Shown here: positions 7,802 to 15,456 of the stretch, piece after piece
Position numbering within the stretch: position 1 is the stretch's first letter
Layout of the letters: each line of letters opens with the position of its first letter
Source of the DNA: Butyrivibrio sp.
Lineage (GTDB): Bacteria; Bacillota; Clostridia; Lachnospirales; Lachnospiraceae
Reading direction: 5' to 3'
Length of the DNA: 64,000 bases
Assembly (NCBI GenBank): GCA_015056625.1
Contig: SVFY01000012.1
Span: 1 to 64,000, forward strand
The notes under the pieces: model-generated
Seen by the model: the letters and a program-made list of their open reading frames with translations, nothing else
The model's database searches: none
What the model was told of the DNA's origin: nothing
Program-made: the position numbers and the translations under genes

Positions 7802-7907
7802 TAAAACAAGTGTATATCTTTACACCCGTGTATCCACTGCGATGCAGGTAGATGGTTACTCTCTTGATGCACAGAAAGCCAAATGTATCTGCTCTCCAGT
7901 TCCTTGA
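7785..7907 (+). pseudogene. Truncated N-terminus of a serine site-specific recombinase
   Basis: A 40-residue frame reads MTKKNDKTSVYLYTRVSTAM and then VDGYSLDAQK, the start of large serine recombinases of the Tn4451/Tn1549-associated type, including the catalytic-serine region YTRVSTAMQVDGYSL. Homology ends near position 7877 and a stop follows at 7907. It cannot be active. It overlaps the end of the KilA-N gene by 17 bases in another frame. Confidence 0.7.
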
Positions 7908-8088
7908 TCTGATGACAAATATCGACAAATACAGCGAGATCAGCGGTGGAGAACTGTTGAAGAAATTGAAAAAGTATGTTAATACAACAAGACTGGATTT
8001 TTCGGTAGTAAAGGAATATTTACGTTTTTACCCTGACAGAGTATATAGGAACATATATGAATCTGGCTATATGAGGGAATTGGTGTGA
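7852..8088 (+). pseudogene. C-terminal fragment of an unrecognised gene
   Basis: The frame reads coherent protein from about 7877: KPNVSALQFLDLMTNIDKYS, then GGELLKKLKKYV and YLRFYPDRVYRNIYESGYM. The first eight residues from ATG 7852 are out-of-frame reading of the recombinase head, so this is the 3' end of another gene joined to it. The layout resembles the end of AbiEi/DUF6088-type antitoxin proteins, but that is weak. No ribosome site is seen. Confidence 0.35.
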
Positions 8089-8142
8089 GGACTAATTGCT
8101 TGTGAGTATCGTTATACTACAAATGAGTTTAGAGGTGGCTGA

Positions 8143-8658
8143 ATGATATTTTTTACAGCAGATCAACACTTGGGACATCGGGGAATTATATCAATGCAGA
8201 ATCGGCCTTTCGATTCTATTGAGGAAATGAATAGGACCATCCTTACAAACTACAATGCAGTAGTTCACAAGGATGACACGGTATATATACTGGGAGACGT
8301 TTGTCATCATATGACGGTAGATGCTGCAAATGAAATTATACAGAAAATGAATGGCAATAAATATCTCATTTCTGGTAATCATGATAAAAAGTATGATCCG
8401 AGTCTATTTGAGGATGTGAGAGATTTTATGACTGTATCTCTTAACGGACGCTATTTTGCTTTGATGCATTATCCCATGCTTTCTTGGCCTAAGAAAAATA
8501 GTGGTAGCATACAGCTTCATGGTCATATTCACGCTCGGATGGATTATAACGAGCAAAACCGAAAAGAGGGAATATTTAGATATGATGTTGGAATAGATGC
8601 CAATAATTTTTATCCGATTTCTGTAAAGCAGATAATTGATTTCTTTAGCACTAAATAA
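8143..8658 (+). CDS. Calcineurin-like metallophosphoesterase
   Basis: The 171-residue protein has all the metal-binding motifs of the metallophosphoesterase superfamily: ADQHLGH at 6-12, GDV at 51-53, GNHD at 78-81, MHYP at 108-111 and HGHIH at 126-130. It is short, a single catalytic domain without signal peptide, so it acts in the cytoplasm. Small members like this are common in phages and mobile elements and may act on nucleotides or phosphoproteins; the substrate cannot be read from sequence. AGAGGTGG at 8131-8138 precedes the ATG. A terminator follows at 8709. It stands alone between fragments of other genes. Confidence 0.85.
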   Translation: MIFFTADQHLGHRGIISMQNRPFDSIEEMNRTILTNYNAVVHKDDTVYILGDVCHHMTVDAANEIIQKMNGNKYLISGNHDKKYDPSLFEDVRDFMTVSLNGRYFALMHYPMLSWPKKNSGSIQLHGHIHARMDYNEQNRKEGIFRYDVGIDANNFYPISVKQIIDFFSTK

Positions 8659-8708
8659 ATGCTGTGTTATTGAAAAAAAAGTAGCTTTTGTTATAATGAA
8701 ACTAACAG

Positions 8709-8758
8709 GAGCTCCCACACCTCTCTTTGAAGTGTCCAATGGGAGCACATTTTTATTT
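8709..8758 (+). terminator. Probable terminator after the metallophosphoesterase gene
   Basis: GCTCCCA at 8710-8716 pairs with TGGGAGC at 8740-8746, with an inner CAC/GTG pairing, and a T-rich run TTTTTATTTTA follows. Confidence 0.65.
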
Positions 8759-8769
8759 TAGGGGTTATT

Positions 8770-8838
8770 ATGCAACTTAAAAAGTCTAAGACTTATAAGG
8801 AGCAGGTTGAGATATTAATAAATAAGGGACTTACCTAA
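8770..8838 (+). pseudogene. Broken N-terminus of an Abi_2 (AbiD/AbiF)-like abortive-infection protein
   Basis: The frame reads MQLKKSKTYKEQVEILINKG and stops after LT. Abi_2 proteins typically open with K..KTYEEQIEILK.RGL. Skipping one base near 8836 would continue as NIDKATIAQNIYGVNYQVLD, which also fits the N-terminal layout of that family, so a single frameshift separates this head from the frame at 8876. The remainder of an Abi protein is absent, replaced by KilA-N sequence. Confidence 0.5.
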
Positions 8839-8875
8839 TATAGATAAAGCGACTATTGCACAAAATATATATGGT

Positions 8876-9673
8876 GTGAATTATCAGGTACTCGATAGTT
8901 GGTTTAGATGTCTTATAGCTAGGTATAAAAGCATTGATCCTAGAATTACAATTCATAACTGGTTGCGTGGAAGAGACGTGGTGGAATTTCTTGGGCTTTG
9001 GGAGATTTTACATAATCCTGATTTTAAACGTATCGATTTCGATACGTTTAAAGAAGATGCAGGGACAAACGCGTTTGTATTTTCAATAAAGAATTGGACA
9101 GATGAATTAGGCGCTATAGGTTTGTTCACAAAATCCGGAAGATATGGCGGTGGGATATATGCTCACATTGATATAGCATTTGAATTTGCATCTTGGATTT
9201 CTCCAGAATTTAAGCTTTATATCATCAAAGATTACCAACGGCTCAAGTCTGACGAAAATAGCCGTCTATCTCTGAATTGGAATCTGAATCGTGAGATAGC
9301 AAAGTTGAATTATCGTATTCACACAGATGCTATTAAGGATAATCTTATTTTGCAGGAACTCACACCGGAGCAGATCTCATATAAATATGCAAATGAAGCA
9401 GATATCCTGAATGTGGCATTGTTTGGCATGACGGCAAAACAGTGGCGTGAAAATAATACTGATAAGAAAGGTAACATTCGAGATGATGCAATGCTGAATC
9501 AACTTCTTGTACTGGCAAACATGGAAAGCTATAACGCAATTCTTTTAGAACAGGGGAAAGCGATGTCGGAGCGTCTTGTATTGCTTAGAGAATTAGCTCT
9601 TAAGCAGATGGAAACTTTATCTGCTGTCAGTATGGATGCTATCAAAAGGCTTCCAGGAGGAGGACTAGTATGA
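8876..9673 (+). CDS. Second KilA-N domain protein, with the N-terminus lost
   Basis: The 265-residue frame enters the KilA-N domain in its middle at NWLRGRDVVEFLGLWE, followed by NPDFKRIDFDTFKEDAG, GGGIYAHIDIAFEFASWISP and FKLYIIKDYQRLKSDE. It then matches the helical C-terminal half of the 6917 protein, including the HTDAIKDNL, NEADILNVALFGM and QWRENN segments. The first 60 or so KilA-N residues are missing. The GTG at 8876 has no good ribosome site, and the preceding sequence is an Abi-like head in another frame. The product may be non-functional or made at a low level. It overlaps the HD gene by four bases, so it may now serve only to carry translation into that gene. Confidence 0.65.
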   Translation: MNYQVLDSWFRCLIARYKSIDPRITIHNWLRGRDVVEFLGLWEILHNPDFKRIDFDTFKEDAGTNAFVFSIKNWTDELGAIGLFTKSGRYGGGIYAHIDIAFEFASWISPEFKLYIIKDYQRLKSDENSRLSLNWNLNREIAKLNYRIHTDAIKDNLILQELTPEQISYKYANEADILNVALFGMTAKQWRENNTDKKGNIRDDAMLNQLLVLANMESYNAILLEQGKAMSERLVLLRELALKQMETLSAVSMDAIKRLPGGGLV

Positions 9674-10230
9674 ATGCAAGAGAGTATCTGAACATTTTAC
9701 ATGTAGCAGAGAGGTTAAAAGACACACCGCGTCATTGTACGACGACAAAACGCAGAACCGAGAGTGTAGCGGAGCATAGTTGGAGAATCTCGCTCATGGC
9801 TTTTCTTTTAAGGCATGAGTTTCCTGAGTTGGACATAGATAAGGTTGTAGATATGTGCCTTATCCATGACCTTGGCGAATGCTTTACTGGTGATATTCCT
9901 ACTTTCGTTAAGACAGACGACGACAGGGAAGTAGAGGATTCTCTTTTAAACAGATGGGTACAGTCTCTTCCGGAGGAAATATCTAAAGATATAGCTGAAC
10001 TCTATAAGGAAATGGACGCACAGGAAACAAAAGAAGCAAAGCTTTACAAGTCTCTGGATAAGCTGGAAGCTCTTATTCAGCATAATGAATCGCCGTTGGA
10101 TACCTGGGCGGAGAATGAGTATGAGCTGAACAAGACCTATGCTTTTGATACTGTAGCTTTTTCAGATTGGCTTACAGAACTGAGAAAGGCGGTACTTGAC
10201 GACACATTAAAAAAGATTGATGAAGGATAA
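9670..10230 (+). CDS. HD-domain nucleotidase of the YfbR/HDDC2 type
   Basis: The 186-residue protein shows the HD-domain metal ligands H36 (VAEHSWR), H66-D67 (CLIHDLGE) and a later aspartate near SLDKLEA. It also has the GDIP motif at about 74-77 that is typical of 5'-deoxynucleotidases of the YfbR/HDDC2 family. These enzymes remove phosphate from deoxynucleoside monophosphates. Length is close to the family norm of about 190-200. GGAGGAGG at 9656-9663 is a strong ribosome site, and the start overlaps the KilA-N stop (ATGA). It may be a housekeeping enzyme or part of a mobile cargo; dNTP-depleting HD enzymes also occur in phage defence, but nothing here shows that role. Confidence 0.82.
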   Translation: MNAREYLNILHVAERLKDTPRHCTTTKRRTESVAEHSWRISLMAFLLRHEFPELDIDKVVDMCLIHDLGECFTGDIPTFVKTDDDREVEDSLLNRWVQSLPEEISKDIAELYKEMDAQETKEAKLYKSLDKLEALIQHNESPLDTWAENEYELNKTYAFDTVAFSDWLTELRKAVLDDTLKKIDEG

Positions 10231-10235
10231 GATAA

Positions 10236-10673
10236 TTATTCCTTGTCCCTCACACTGTCAAGGGCATCTGAGATAAGCTGCTCATCATGCTTGAACATGA
10301 TGCCGGTTCCTACCCATGCTGCAGCATAGACAACCACGAAGATCACAGAGATAAGCACAAAGCCATTCATGGTTGTATACCAGTTACAAAAATGCCCGAA
10401 GGCTATGATGATAATGTACATAAGGATAAGATGTAGTAATGTCACCAGGTTGTGCATCAGTGCAGATAACTCTTTATCGTATTTATCATTATAAAGGAGC
10501 AGCACCGTTACAAGACTACACAGAAAGCTTGCAACAAGGATCGATCCTGGTGTATACCAGTCAAAAAACCATTCGTTTTTTCTCATCACCAGCAGTCCGT
10601 AAAGGCTGACAGCACACAGTACCAGGAAACTGACCAGCATCGTTTGTTCCATTACTATCTTTAGCTTTTTCAT
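10236..10673 (-). CDS. DUF3021 family membrane protein
   Basis: The 145-residue protein has four hydrophobic segments (about 10-30, 42-62, 77-97, 105-127) and the size and layout of DUF3021 proteins. DUF3021 genes are almost always found just after a LytTR regulator gene, and here the two overlap by four bases. The likely role is to modulate the LytTR regulator, probably as a membrane-bound sensor or anti-activator. It is the last gene of a four-gene minus-strand operon with an ABC-2 exporter. The role is inferred from context. Confidence 0.8.
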   Translation of the reverse strand: MKKLKIVMEQTMLVSFLVLCAVSLYGLLVMRKNEWFFDWYTPGSILVASFLCSLVTVLLLYNDKYDKELSALMHNLVTLLHLILMYIIIIAFGHFCNWYTTMNGFVLISVIFVVVYAAAWVGTGIMFKHDEQLISDALDSVRDKE

Positions 10674-11104
10674 AGTCCTAACCTCTTTTTCATTTCTTTT
10701 ACATAACTTCTGGTAATAAGAATAGTCTCACCATTTAAAAGAACTGCTTTCATCCTGGCATTGGTCTCCGCTTTTACACTCTTTATCTTTCTGATATTGC
10801 AGAGCATGGATTTAGAACACCTAAAGAACCTGAAATCCAGGGCACTTTCTATCTCGTAGAGGCGACTTCGCAGCTCTATGCAGTCATCCTTGGTATAAGC
10901 AAAACACTTGTCATCTACCGTCTCTACGTAATAAATCTTGGAAATAGGGCATGGAATACTCTCGCCATCCTTATAGCCCATAATGATCTGCTCCCCGTTT
11001 TCAAGAAGTCCAATTGCAGTGTCTATGGCTGTCGTGCGCCCATAGGCATTTACAACTGCGTATTCACTTTCACCCTGTGAAATCTTATTAAACGTTACCT
11101 TCAA
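10670..11104 (-). CDS. LytTR DNA-binding transcriptional regulator
   Basis: The 144-residue protein is an N-terminal region of about 40 residues followed by a LytTR domain (about 50-144). Markers are ISKIYYVETVDDKCFAY, a FFRCSKSMLCNIRKIKSVK segment and the final ITRSYVKEMKKRLG. There is no receiver domain. Such stand-alone LytTR proteins with a DUF3021 partner commonly control an adjacent ABC exporter operon. It lies 12 bases after the permease gene and overlaps DUF3021 by four bases, so it is likely to autoregulate the operon. Confidence 0.9.
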   Translation of the reverse strand: MKVTFNKISQGESEYAVVNAYGRTTAIDTAIGLLENGEQIIMGYKDGESIPCPISKIYYVETVDDKCFAYTKDDCIELRSRLYEIESALDFRFFRCSKSMLCNIRKIKSVKAETNARMKAVLLNGETILITRSYVKEMKKRLGL

Positions 11105-11116
11105 GGCTTTTCCCCT

Positions 11117-12037
11117 TTACATTTTGTTGTACACTCTTGGATAGATGATCCTTGTAGCTACAATAAATGCTACTGAAACCATTATTATATATATGCAGGT
11201 CTGATTCAATGACCAAGTTGATGATCCGACCTGTGTGTTAAAAGAAAATGCTTCTTTCATGGCATTATAGAAAGCGTCGCTGTCTACTCCGCCTATGCTT
11301 TCATCCATGTGATCTAAAACTCTACCGGTCAGGAAATTCCTGATAAGTACAGTGATCCCTGTTGCTGGAATAAGGTTGCATACATTCTGAATGGTCTTGC
11401 TAAATTCAGATAGTGGAAGGTATGCGCCAACTATAAAGCCAGATACTGCAGAAATGATTCCCATAAAAGCGCTGCAGGTGCCCATTTTCTTGAAAAACAT
11501 CATTATAAGGGTAAAGATTGCTGTGGATGAGATAGTTCCAAGGAAGATCACTCCTACAAGGCACATAATATCCAAAATTTCAAAGTACATTGATCCGTTC
11601 AAAAGAAGCACTCCTATTCCGCAAAACAGAACAACCAAGGTCTGTAGGAAAGCGCAAATTACTGCTGCAAGGAAATATGAAAGGATGATCTCAGCTCTTT
11701 TTACAGGGGTTGATATCATATCAAAATAAACTCTGTCTTCCCTGTCCCTGACTATTGTTTCGAGGGCATTGTAGGGAATTGTGATAAGAGCTGTGCTGAT
11801 GATTCCTGTAAGCAGGATACCATTGACAAACTGGTCCATGTCACCTGCCAGGATCAGGCCCTCAAGGCCAGTTGCAGCATGTTCAAGTGATGATAAAAAG
11901 GTGCTCTTTAAAAATAAAAGATAAAGAATAAGAATGATAAGTGGTGTGAGCATTGAGAAAAAGATCGATCCCTTATCATTTAAATATACCAGTATGTTTC
12001 TCTTTGTAAGTCCTATAATTCCTCTTAATTTAGCCAT
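11117..12037 (-). CDS. ABC-2 type exporter permease
   Basis: The 306-residue protein has six predicted membrane segments: one near 22-44, a long extracytoplasmic loop, then five between about 75 and 300. This is the ABC-2 layout of drug or polyketide exporters. Its start overlaps the ATPase gene by eight bases, so the two proteins form the transporter. The substrate is unknown; the family includes daunorubicin/bacitracin-type efflux systems, and regulation by LytTR/DUF3021 suggests response to a peptide or membrane stress. Confidence 0.87.
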   Translation of the reverse strand: MAKLRGIIGLTKRNILVYLNDKGSIFFSMLTPLIILILYLLFLKSTFLSSLEHAATGLEGLILAGDMDQFVNGILLTGIISTALITIPYNALETIVRDREDRVYFDMISTPVKRAEIILSYFLAAVICAFLQTLVVLFCGIGVLLLNGSMYFEILDIMCLVGVIFLGTISSTAIFTLIMMFFKKMGTCSAFMGIISAVSGFIVGAYLPLSEFSKTIQNVCNLIPATGITVLIRNFLTGRVLDHMDESIGGVDSDAFYNAMKEAFSFNTQVGSSTWSLNQTCIYIIMVSVAFIVATRIIYPRVYNKM

Positions 12038-12950
12038 TGCACCCTACCATTTCCTTTCCTGTAAGTGTTAAAAATACATCGTCCATTGTTCCTTTTATAA
12101 TTTCAAAATCCTTGATGAAATCTTTGTTTTTCCAGATAAATTCCATGATCCCTTCATCCATAAGAATATTGTAGTGATCAGCCTCGTAGCTAAAACTTGT
12201 AGAACTTGAGGTTTTGATGATCTTTGTATTTTCATCGTTCCTCTCTGTATACCAGATGAGTTTTTTGCCGGTATACCTGCTCTTTAATTCAGCAGGTGAG
12301 CCTTCAGCAATAATGGTTCCTTTGTCCATGATCACTACGTTGTCAGCTTCTGCGGTTTCTTCCATGTAATGCGTTGTCAGGAAGATAGTCAGGTTCTCGT
12401 TTTTTCTTAAGTGATTGATGTAATCCCACACCATCTTGCGAGACATGGGGTCAAGGCCTGTGGTGGGTTCATCCAGAAACAGGATGTCTGGCTTGTGGAT
12501 CAGAGCCCTTGCGATATCTATTCGTCTTCGCTGTCCGCCAGATAGATTTTCGTATCGCTTATTCCAGATTGCTTCCAGATTAAATTCGTCCCAAAGAAGC
12601 GAAAGCCTCTCCATTATTTCTTTTTTGCCGTATCCGTAATATGCACCTCTTGTAAAGAGATTCTGCTTAACTGTCAGGTTTCCATCCAGCACTGAATTCT
12701 GAAAAACTATCCCAATAGATTTTCTTACTGCATCATCCTCTTTTCCAAGTTCATGTCCCATTACCCTGACGTTACCTGAAGTCTTAGGAAGGATAGTGCT
12801 TAGCATATTTATGGTTGTGGATTTGCCGGCTCCGTTTTCTCCAAGGAATGCGAAAAGAGATCCCTGCTCAACTTCAAAAGAGATGTTATTTACTGCTGTA
12901 GCAGTGCCGTACTGTTTAACCAGGTTATTAACTTCAATTGCTTTTTTCAT
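12030..12950 (-). CDS. ABC exporter ATP-binding protein (drug/lantibiotic type)
   Basis: The 306-residue protein has Walker A GENGAGKST at 38-46, Q-loop FQNS near 83, signature LSGGQRRR at 136-143, Walker B ILFLDEP at 156-162 and H-loop TTHYMEE. The FLGENGAGKSTTINMLSTIL block and the C-terminal accessory region (about 220-306) are typical of the DrrA/CcmA branch of ABC-2 exporters. It is the first gene of the minus-strand operon ATPase-permease-LytTR-DUF3021. The ribosome site GAGGTAAG lies just before the ATG. Confidence 0.93.
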   Translation of the reverse strand: MKKAIEVNNLVKQYGTATAVNNISFEVEQGSLFAFLGENGAGKSTTINMLSTILPKTSGNVRVMGHELGKEDDAVRKSIGIVFQNSVLDGNLTVKQNLFTRGAYYGYGKKEIMERLSLLWDEFNLEAIWNKRYENLSGGQRRRIDIARALIHKPDILFLDEPTTGLDPMSRKMVWDYINHLRKNENLTIFLTTHYMEETAEADNVVIMDKGTIIAEGSPAELKSRYTGKKLIWYTERNDENTKIIKTSSSTSFSYEADHYNILMDEGIMEFIWKNKDFIKDFEIIKGTMDDVFLTLTGKEMVGCNG

Positions 12951-13100
12951 GTCTTACCTCTTTCTTTTTTACTAACTTGACCTGTATCTGAAACAGATAT
13001 TAACCTATTTTTTTCAAGAAGAAAGCAAAATGGCGGTGAGTTGCACTTTTTGAAAGGTGAAATGCAAATTGGCTAATACTATATACTTTTGTGGATTGTG

Positions 13101-13139
13101 TTGACAACACGCAATGTGTATATTAGTATATACGCATTG
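13101..13139 (+). promoter_or_regulatory. Promoter with an overlapping 28-bp dyad, probable operator of the downstream HTH gene
   Basis: TTGACA at 13101-13106 and TAGTAT at 13124-13129 are spaced by 17 bases. A dyad at 13112-13139 has arms CAATGTGTATAT and ATATACGCATTG, with one mismatch, centred on the -10 region. A dimeric regulator bound there would block RNA polymerase. The HTH gene at 13175 is the natural candidate, which implies autoregulation (inference). Confidence 0.65.
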
Positions 13140-13174
13140 AGTATGATGTTTTTTTATAGGTGGTAAGAAATAGT

Positions 13175-13402
13175 ATGGACAGCAGGGAATTTTTGATCGA
13201 ATTAAGAAATAGTACTGGAATGTCAAGGAAGGAGTTCTGTGCTTACTTTGAGATTCCATATCGCACGCTACAGGACTGGGAGCTTGGTAATAGAAAGATG
13301 CCAGATTATCTTCTTAGATTGATGGCATATAAGCTTGAGATGGAAAAACTTGCACCTGGTGAGAGTAGCAATTTTAATAACAATGATGAGAATGGAGATT
13401 GA
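13175..13402 (+). CDS. Small HTH (XRE-like) DNA-binding protein
   Basis: The 75-residue protein holds a single helix-turn-helix: MSRKEFCAYFEIPYRTLQDWELGNRKMPDYLLRLM, residues about 14-50, followed by a short acidic asparagine-rich tail. I choose ATG 13175 over GTG 13160 because AGGTGG at 13158-13163 overlaps the GTG and lies 11 bases before the ATG. Proteins of this form are common near phage or mobile regions in Clostridia. It is followed after seven bases by the next gene and is preceded by a promoter with a dyad operator. Confidence 0.75.
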   Translation: MDSREFLIELRNSTGMSRKEFCAYFEIPYRTLQDWELGNRKMPDYLLRLMAYKLEMEKLAPGESSNFNNNDENGD

Positions 13403-13409
13403 TTAATAA

Positions 13410-13961
13410 ATGGAACAATTTGATTTAGAGAAACTGGAAAATGCGCTTATATGTGTGGAGCGCATTGCTGATGGGAAGAATCCCATTAATAATGCCGTGG
13501 CGGATAATGATGATGTGATGAATAATCCAATCATCATTAGAAGCATGTTTTTTATTAAAGATATTTTGACAGAACTCAAGAATAACAATGGAATTATAGG
13601 AAAGAGCTTAGGAGTAAGGAAAAAAGATTTTCCTATTGAGTCTCTTTCTCTTTATCAGTATTCAGGTGTCAAAACCATTACAAGACTGACGGAGCAGCTG
13701 AACACAGGGATAGACGAAAAGATATATAAGAAACTATCATACAGAACAGTGACTGACTGGCTTAAGAAAAATGGCTATCTGATTGAAACTGAAGACGAGC
13801 AGCTTGGCAGGAAAGTTACGCTGACCACTGAAAAAGCACAGGCTATAGGCATAACACATTCGTTGCAAACCAGTATGAGCGGGAGATCATATTATAGGAT
13901 TGAATATGATAAGCAGGGACAGGAGTTTGTTGTGCAGAATCTGCCGATGATGTTTGATTGA
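13410..13961 (+). CDS. Protein of unknown function, probably partner of the small HTH protein
   Basis: I do not assign a family to this 183-residue protein. The first 60 residues are helical (LEKLENALICVERIADGKNP). The middle has a KRLTEQLN-like helical stretch, and residues about 110-150 look like a winged helix: YRTVTDWLKKNGYLIETEDEQ followed by KVTLTTEKAQAIGI. The end is a beta strand pair with YYRIEYDKQGQEFVV. A role in DNA binding is possible. It is co-transcribed with the HTH gene at 13175, seven bases upstream. Confidence 0.6.
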   Translation: MEQFDLEKLENALICVERIADGKNPINNAVADNDDVMNNPIIIRSMFFIKDILTELKNNNGIIGKSLGVRKKDFPIESLSLYQYSGVKTITRLTEQLNTGIDEKIYKKLSYRTVTDWLKKNGYLIETEDEQLGRKVTLTTEKAQAIGITHSLQTSMSGRSYYRIEYDKQGQEFVVQNLPMMFD

Positions 13962-14013
13962 CTAAAAAATGTTAATATGTTATATATAACATAAAGAAAG
14001 GAGGCTGGCATAT

Positions 14014-14310
14014 ATGAGTGATTTGCAAGAATTAACTGATGAATTAATGCAAGATCCTGATTTTAAGAAAGAGTATGAAGCGCTTCAACCTGAAATGGAT
14101 ATAAAGAGAGCTATCTTGGACGCTCGAATAAGAGCTGGGATGACTCAAATGGAATTGGCAGAAAAAAGCGGAATCAGTCAGGCTGATATATGTCGTCTCG
14201 AAAAAGGAACAAGGAATCCAAGCATTGCGCTATTGAAACGGCTTGCTGAAGCGATGGATAGCACGCTTAGGATTGAGTTTGTTCCTAGAAAGAAACTAAC
14301 TGGCACTTAA
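14014..14310 (+). CDS. HigA-like HTH antitoxin or regulator, without an adjacent toxin
   Basis: The 98-residue protein has a leader helix (1-30) and a clear XRE helix-turn-helix at about 35-88: ILDARIRAGMTQMELAEKSG, then ADICRLEKGTRNPSIALLKRLAEAM. This is the form of HigA-type antitoxins encoded after a RelE/HigB toxin. No toxin gene is found next to it: the gene before it is the 13410 protein and the one after it a GNAT. It has its own site GAAAGGAGG at 13995-14003 and ends at the terminator at 14353. Confidence 0.8.
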   Translation: MSDLQELTDELMQDPDFKKEYEALQPEMDIKRAILDARIRAGMTQMELAEKSGISQADICRLEKGTRNPSIALLKRLAEAMDSTLRIEFVPRKKLTGT

Positions 14311-14352
14311 ACACGTTGCAACAGCATTTTGTCGGTGATAAGATGAAAAAAC

Positions 14353-14392
14353 AAAAGTCTATTTTGCGTATGCAGGATAGACTTTTCTTTTA
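14353..14392 (+). terminator. Rho-independent terminator after the HigA-like gene
   Basis: AAAAGTCTAT pairs with ATAGACTTTT over a 14-base loop, followed by CTTTT. Confidence 0.8.
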
Positions 14393-14432
14393 AACAATTA
14401 AGTCTCCGGGACTTTAATAGAAAGGCTAGGCT

Positions 14433-14915
14433 ATGGGCGTAATTGAACTTGCAACAGAAAAAGACAGAAGCCAGATCCTTGAGCTTTACAAGGCTCAGAA
14501 GGGCAGGGAGTACTGCGCCTGGGATGAGGATTATCCATCTGATGAAACAATAAGTTTTGATCTTTCCAGAGATGCTTTGTATGTGATGAAAGAAAATGGC
14601 AAAGTTATCGCTGCAATTTCGCTTGAAGAAGATAAGGATGTGGATGAGCTTGACTGCTGGAACAGGGATCTTTTCCCGGGAGGAGAGCTAGCGAGAATTG
14701 CTGTGGATCCTTCTATGCAGAGCAGGGGAATAGGCAGGCAGATGATGGAACATGGTCTGAAAGCCTTAAAAGAGCGAGGATATAAAAGCACACATTTTCT
14801 TGTAAACAAATATAATGTAAAGGCTATAAAGTGTTATGCAGCCTTTGGCTTTAATGTGGTTGGGGAGTGCTTTATGTATGACCAGGATTTCTTATGCTAC
14901 GAAAAGGCACTGTGA
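14433..14915 (+). CDS. GNAT family N-acetyltransferase
   Basis: The 160-residue protein is a single GNAT domain. The acetyl-CoA binding segment ELARIAVDPSMQSRGIGRQMME (about 88-110) carries the Q/RxxGxG/A motif RGIGRQ. The C-terminal part NVKAIKCYAAFGFNVVGE is the usual end of the fold. The substrate is unknown. It opens a row of seven short, closely packed plus-strand genes that end at the terminator at 18138. Confidence 0.88.
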   Translation: MGVIELATEKDRSQILELYKAQKGREYCAWDEDYPSDETISFDLSRDALYVMKENGKVIAAISLEEDKDVDELDCWNRDLFPGGELARIAVDPSMQSRGIGRQMMEHGLKALKERGYKSTHFLVNKYNVKAIKCYAAFGFNVVGECFMYDQDFLCYEKAL

Positions 14916-14937
14916 TACTTAAGTGGGGAGACCAAAA

Positions 14938-15456
14938 ATGGAACTTAGAAAAATAAATGTGCAGGACGCAAAGGCCCAGTGGGAGTATACAACTGCGCTT
15001 CCTGAGGATGAGAACGGGCTTACTAATCCATATCATGGAGTAAGTTTTGAAGAGTATAAAAATGACGTGCTTCCAACGCTAATATCCTACGAGCATCCTG
15101 TAAATATGCCGGACTGGTTCGTGCCAGAGACATATTACTATCTCTGGGATGAAGGCAGACTTGTTGGCGAGTTCAGGATCAGACACCATCTGACAGATGC
15201 GCTCAGGGAAGGGGCTGGTCACATTGGTTACAGCATCTTGAAGGAATGTCGTGGTAAGGGCTATGGAACGGAGGGCCTTAGACTTACAGTTAAGATTGCA
15301 AAAGAAATTGTTCCTGAGGATGAGATCTATCTTCGAGTAAACAAGGACAACATTGCTTCACAGAAAGTCATGATAAACAATGGTGCATATAGAGCAGGGG
15401 AAGATGAAGGACACTATTTTATGAGGATCAGGAAAATGGGAGGAGTAAATGCCTAA
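14938..15456 (+). CDS. GNAT family N-acetyltransferase
   Basis: The 172-residue protein is a GNAT of the kind that predicts a full-length small-molecule acetyltransferase: HIGYSILKECRGKGYGTEGLRL with the RGKGYG acetyl-CoA motif, and a final NKDNIASQKVMINNGA segment. The long insert with PYHGVSFEEYKNDVLP resembles the family of predicted acetyltransferases similar to YkkB or COG3981. ATG 14938 is preferred over GTG 14923 because GGGGAG at about 14924-14929 is spaced for it. Its end overlaps the next gene by eight bases. Confidence 0.87.
   Translation: MELRKINVQDAKAQWEYTTALPEDENGLTNPYHGVSFEEYKNDVLPTLISYEHPVNMPDWFVPETYYYLWDEGRLVGEFRIRHHLTDALREGAGHIGYSILKECRGKGYGTEGLRLTVKIAKEIVPEDEIYLRVNKDNIASQKVMINNGAYRAGEDEGHYFMRIRKMGGVNA

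Noticed and set aside
8143-8658. Metallophosphoesterase as part of a defence operon with the KilA-N genes
   Set aside because: It has its own ribosome site and terminator and is separated from both KilA-N genes by fragments, so no operon is visible.
13410-14310. Toxin-antitoxin pair formed by the 13410 gene and the HigA-like gene
   Set aside because: The 183-residue protein lacks RelE/HigB features, and the HigA-like gene has its own strong ribosome site and a 52-base gap.
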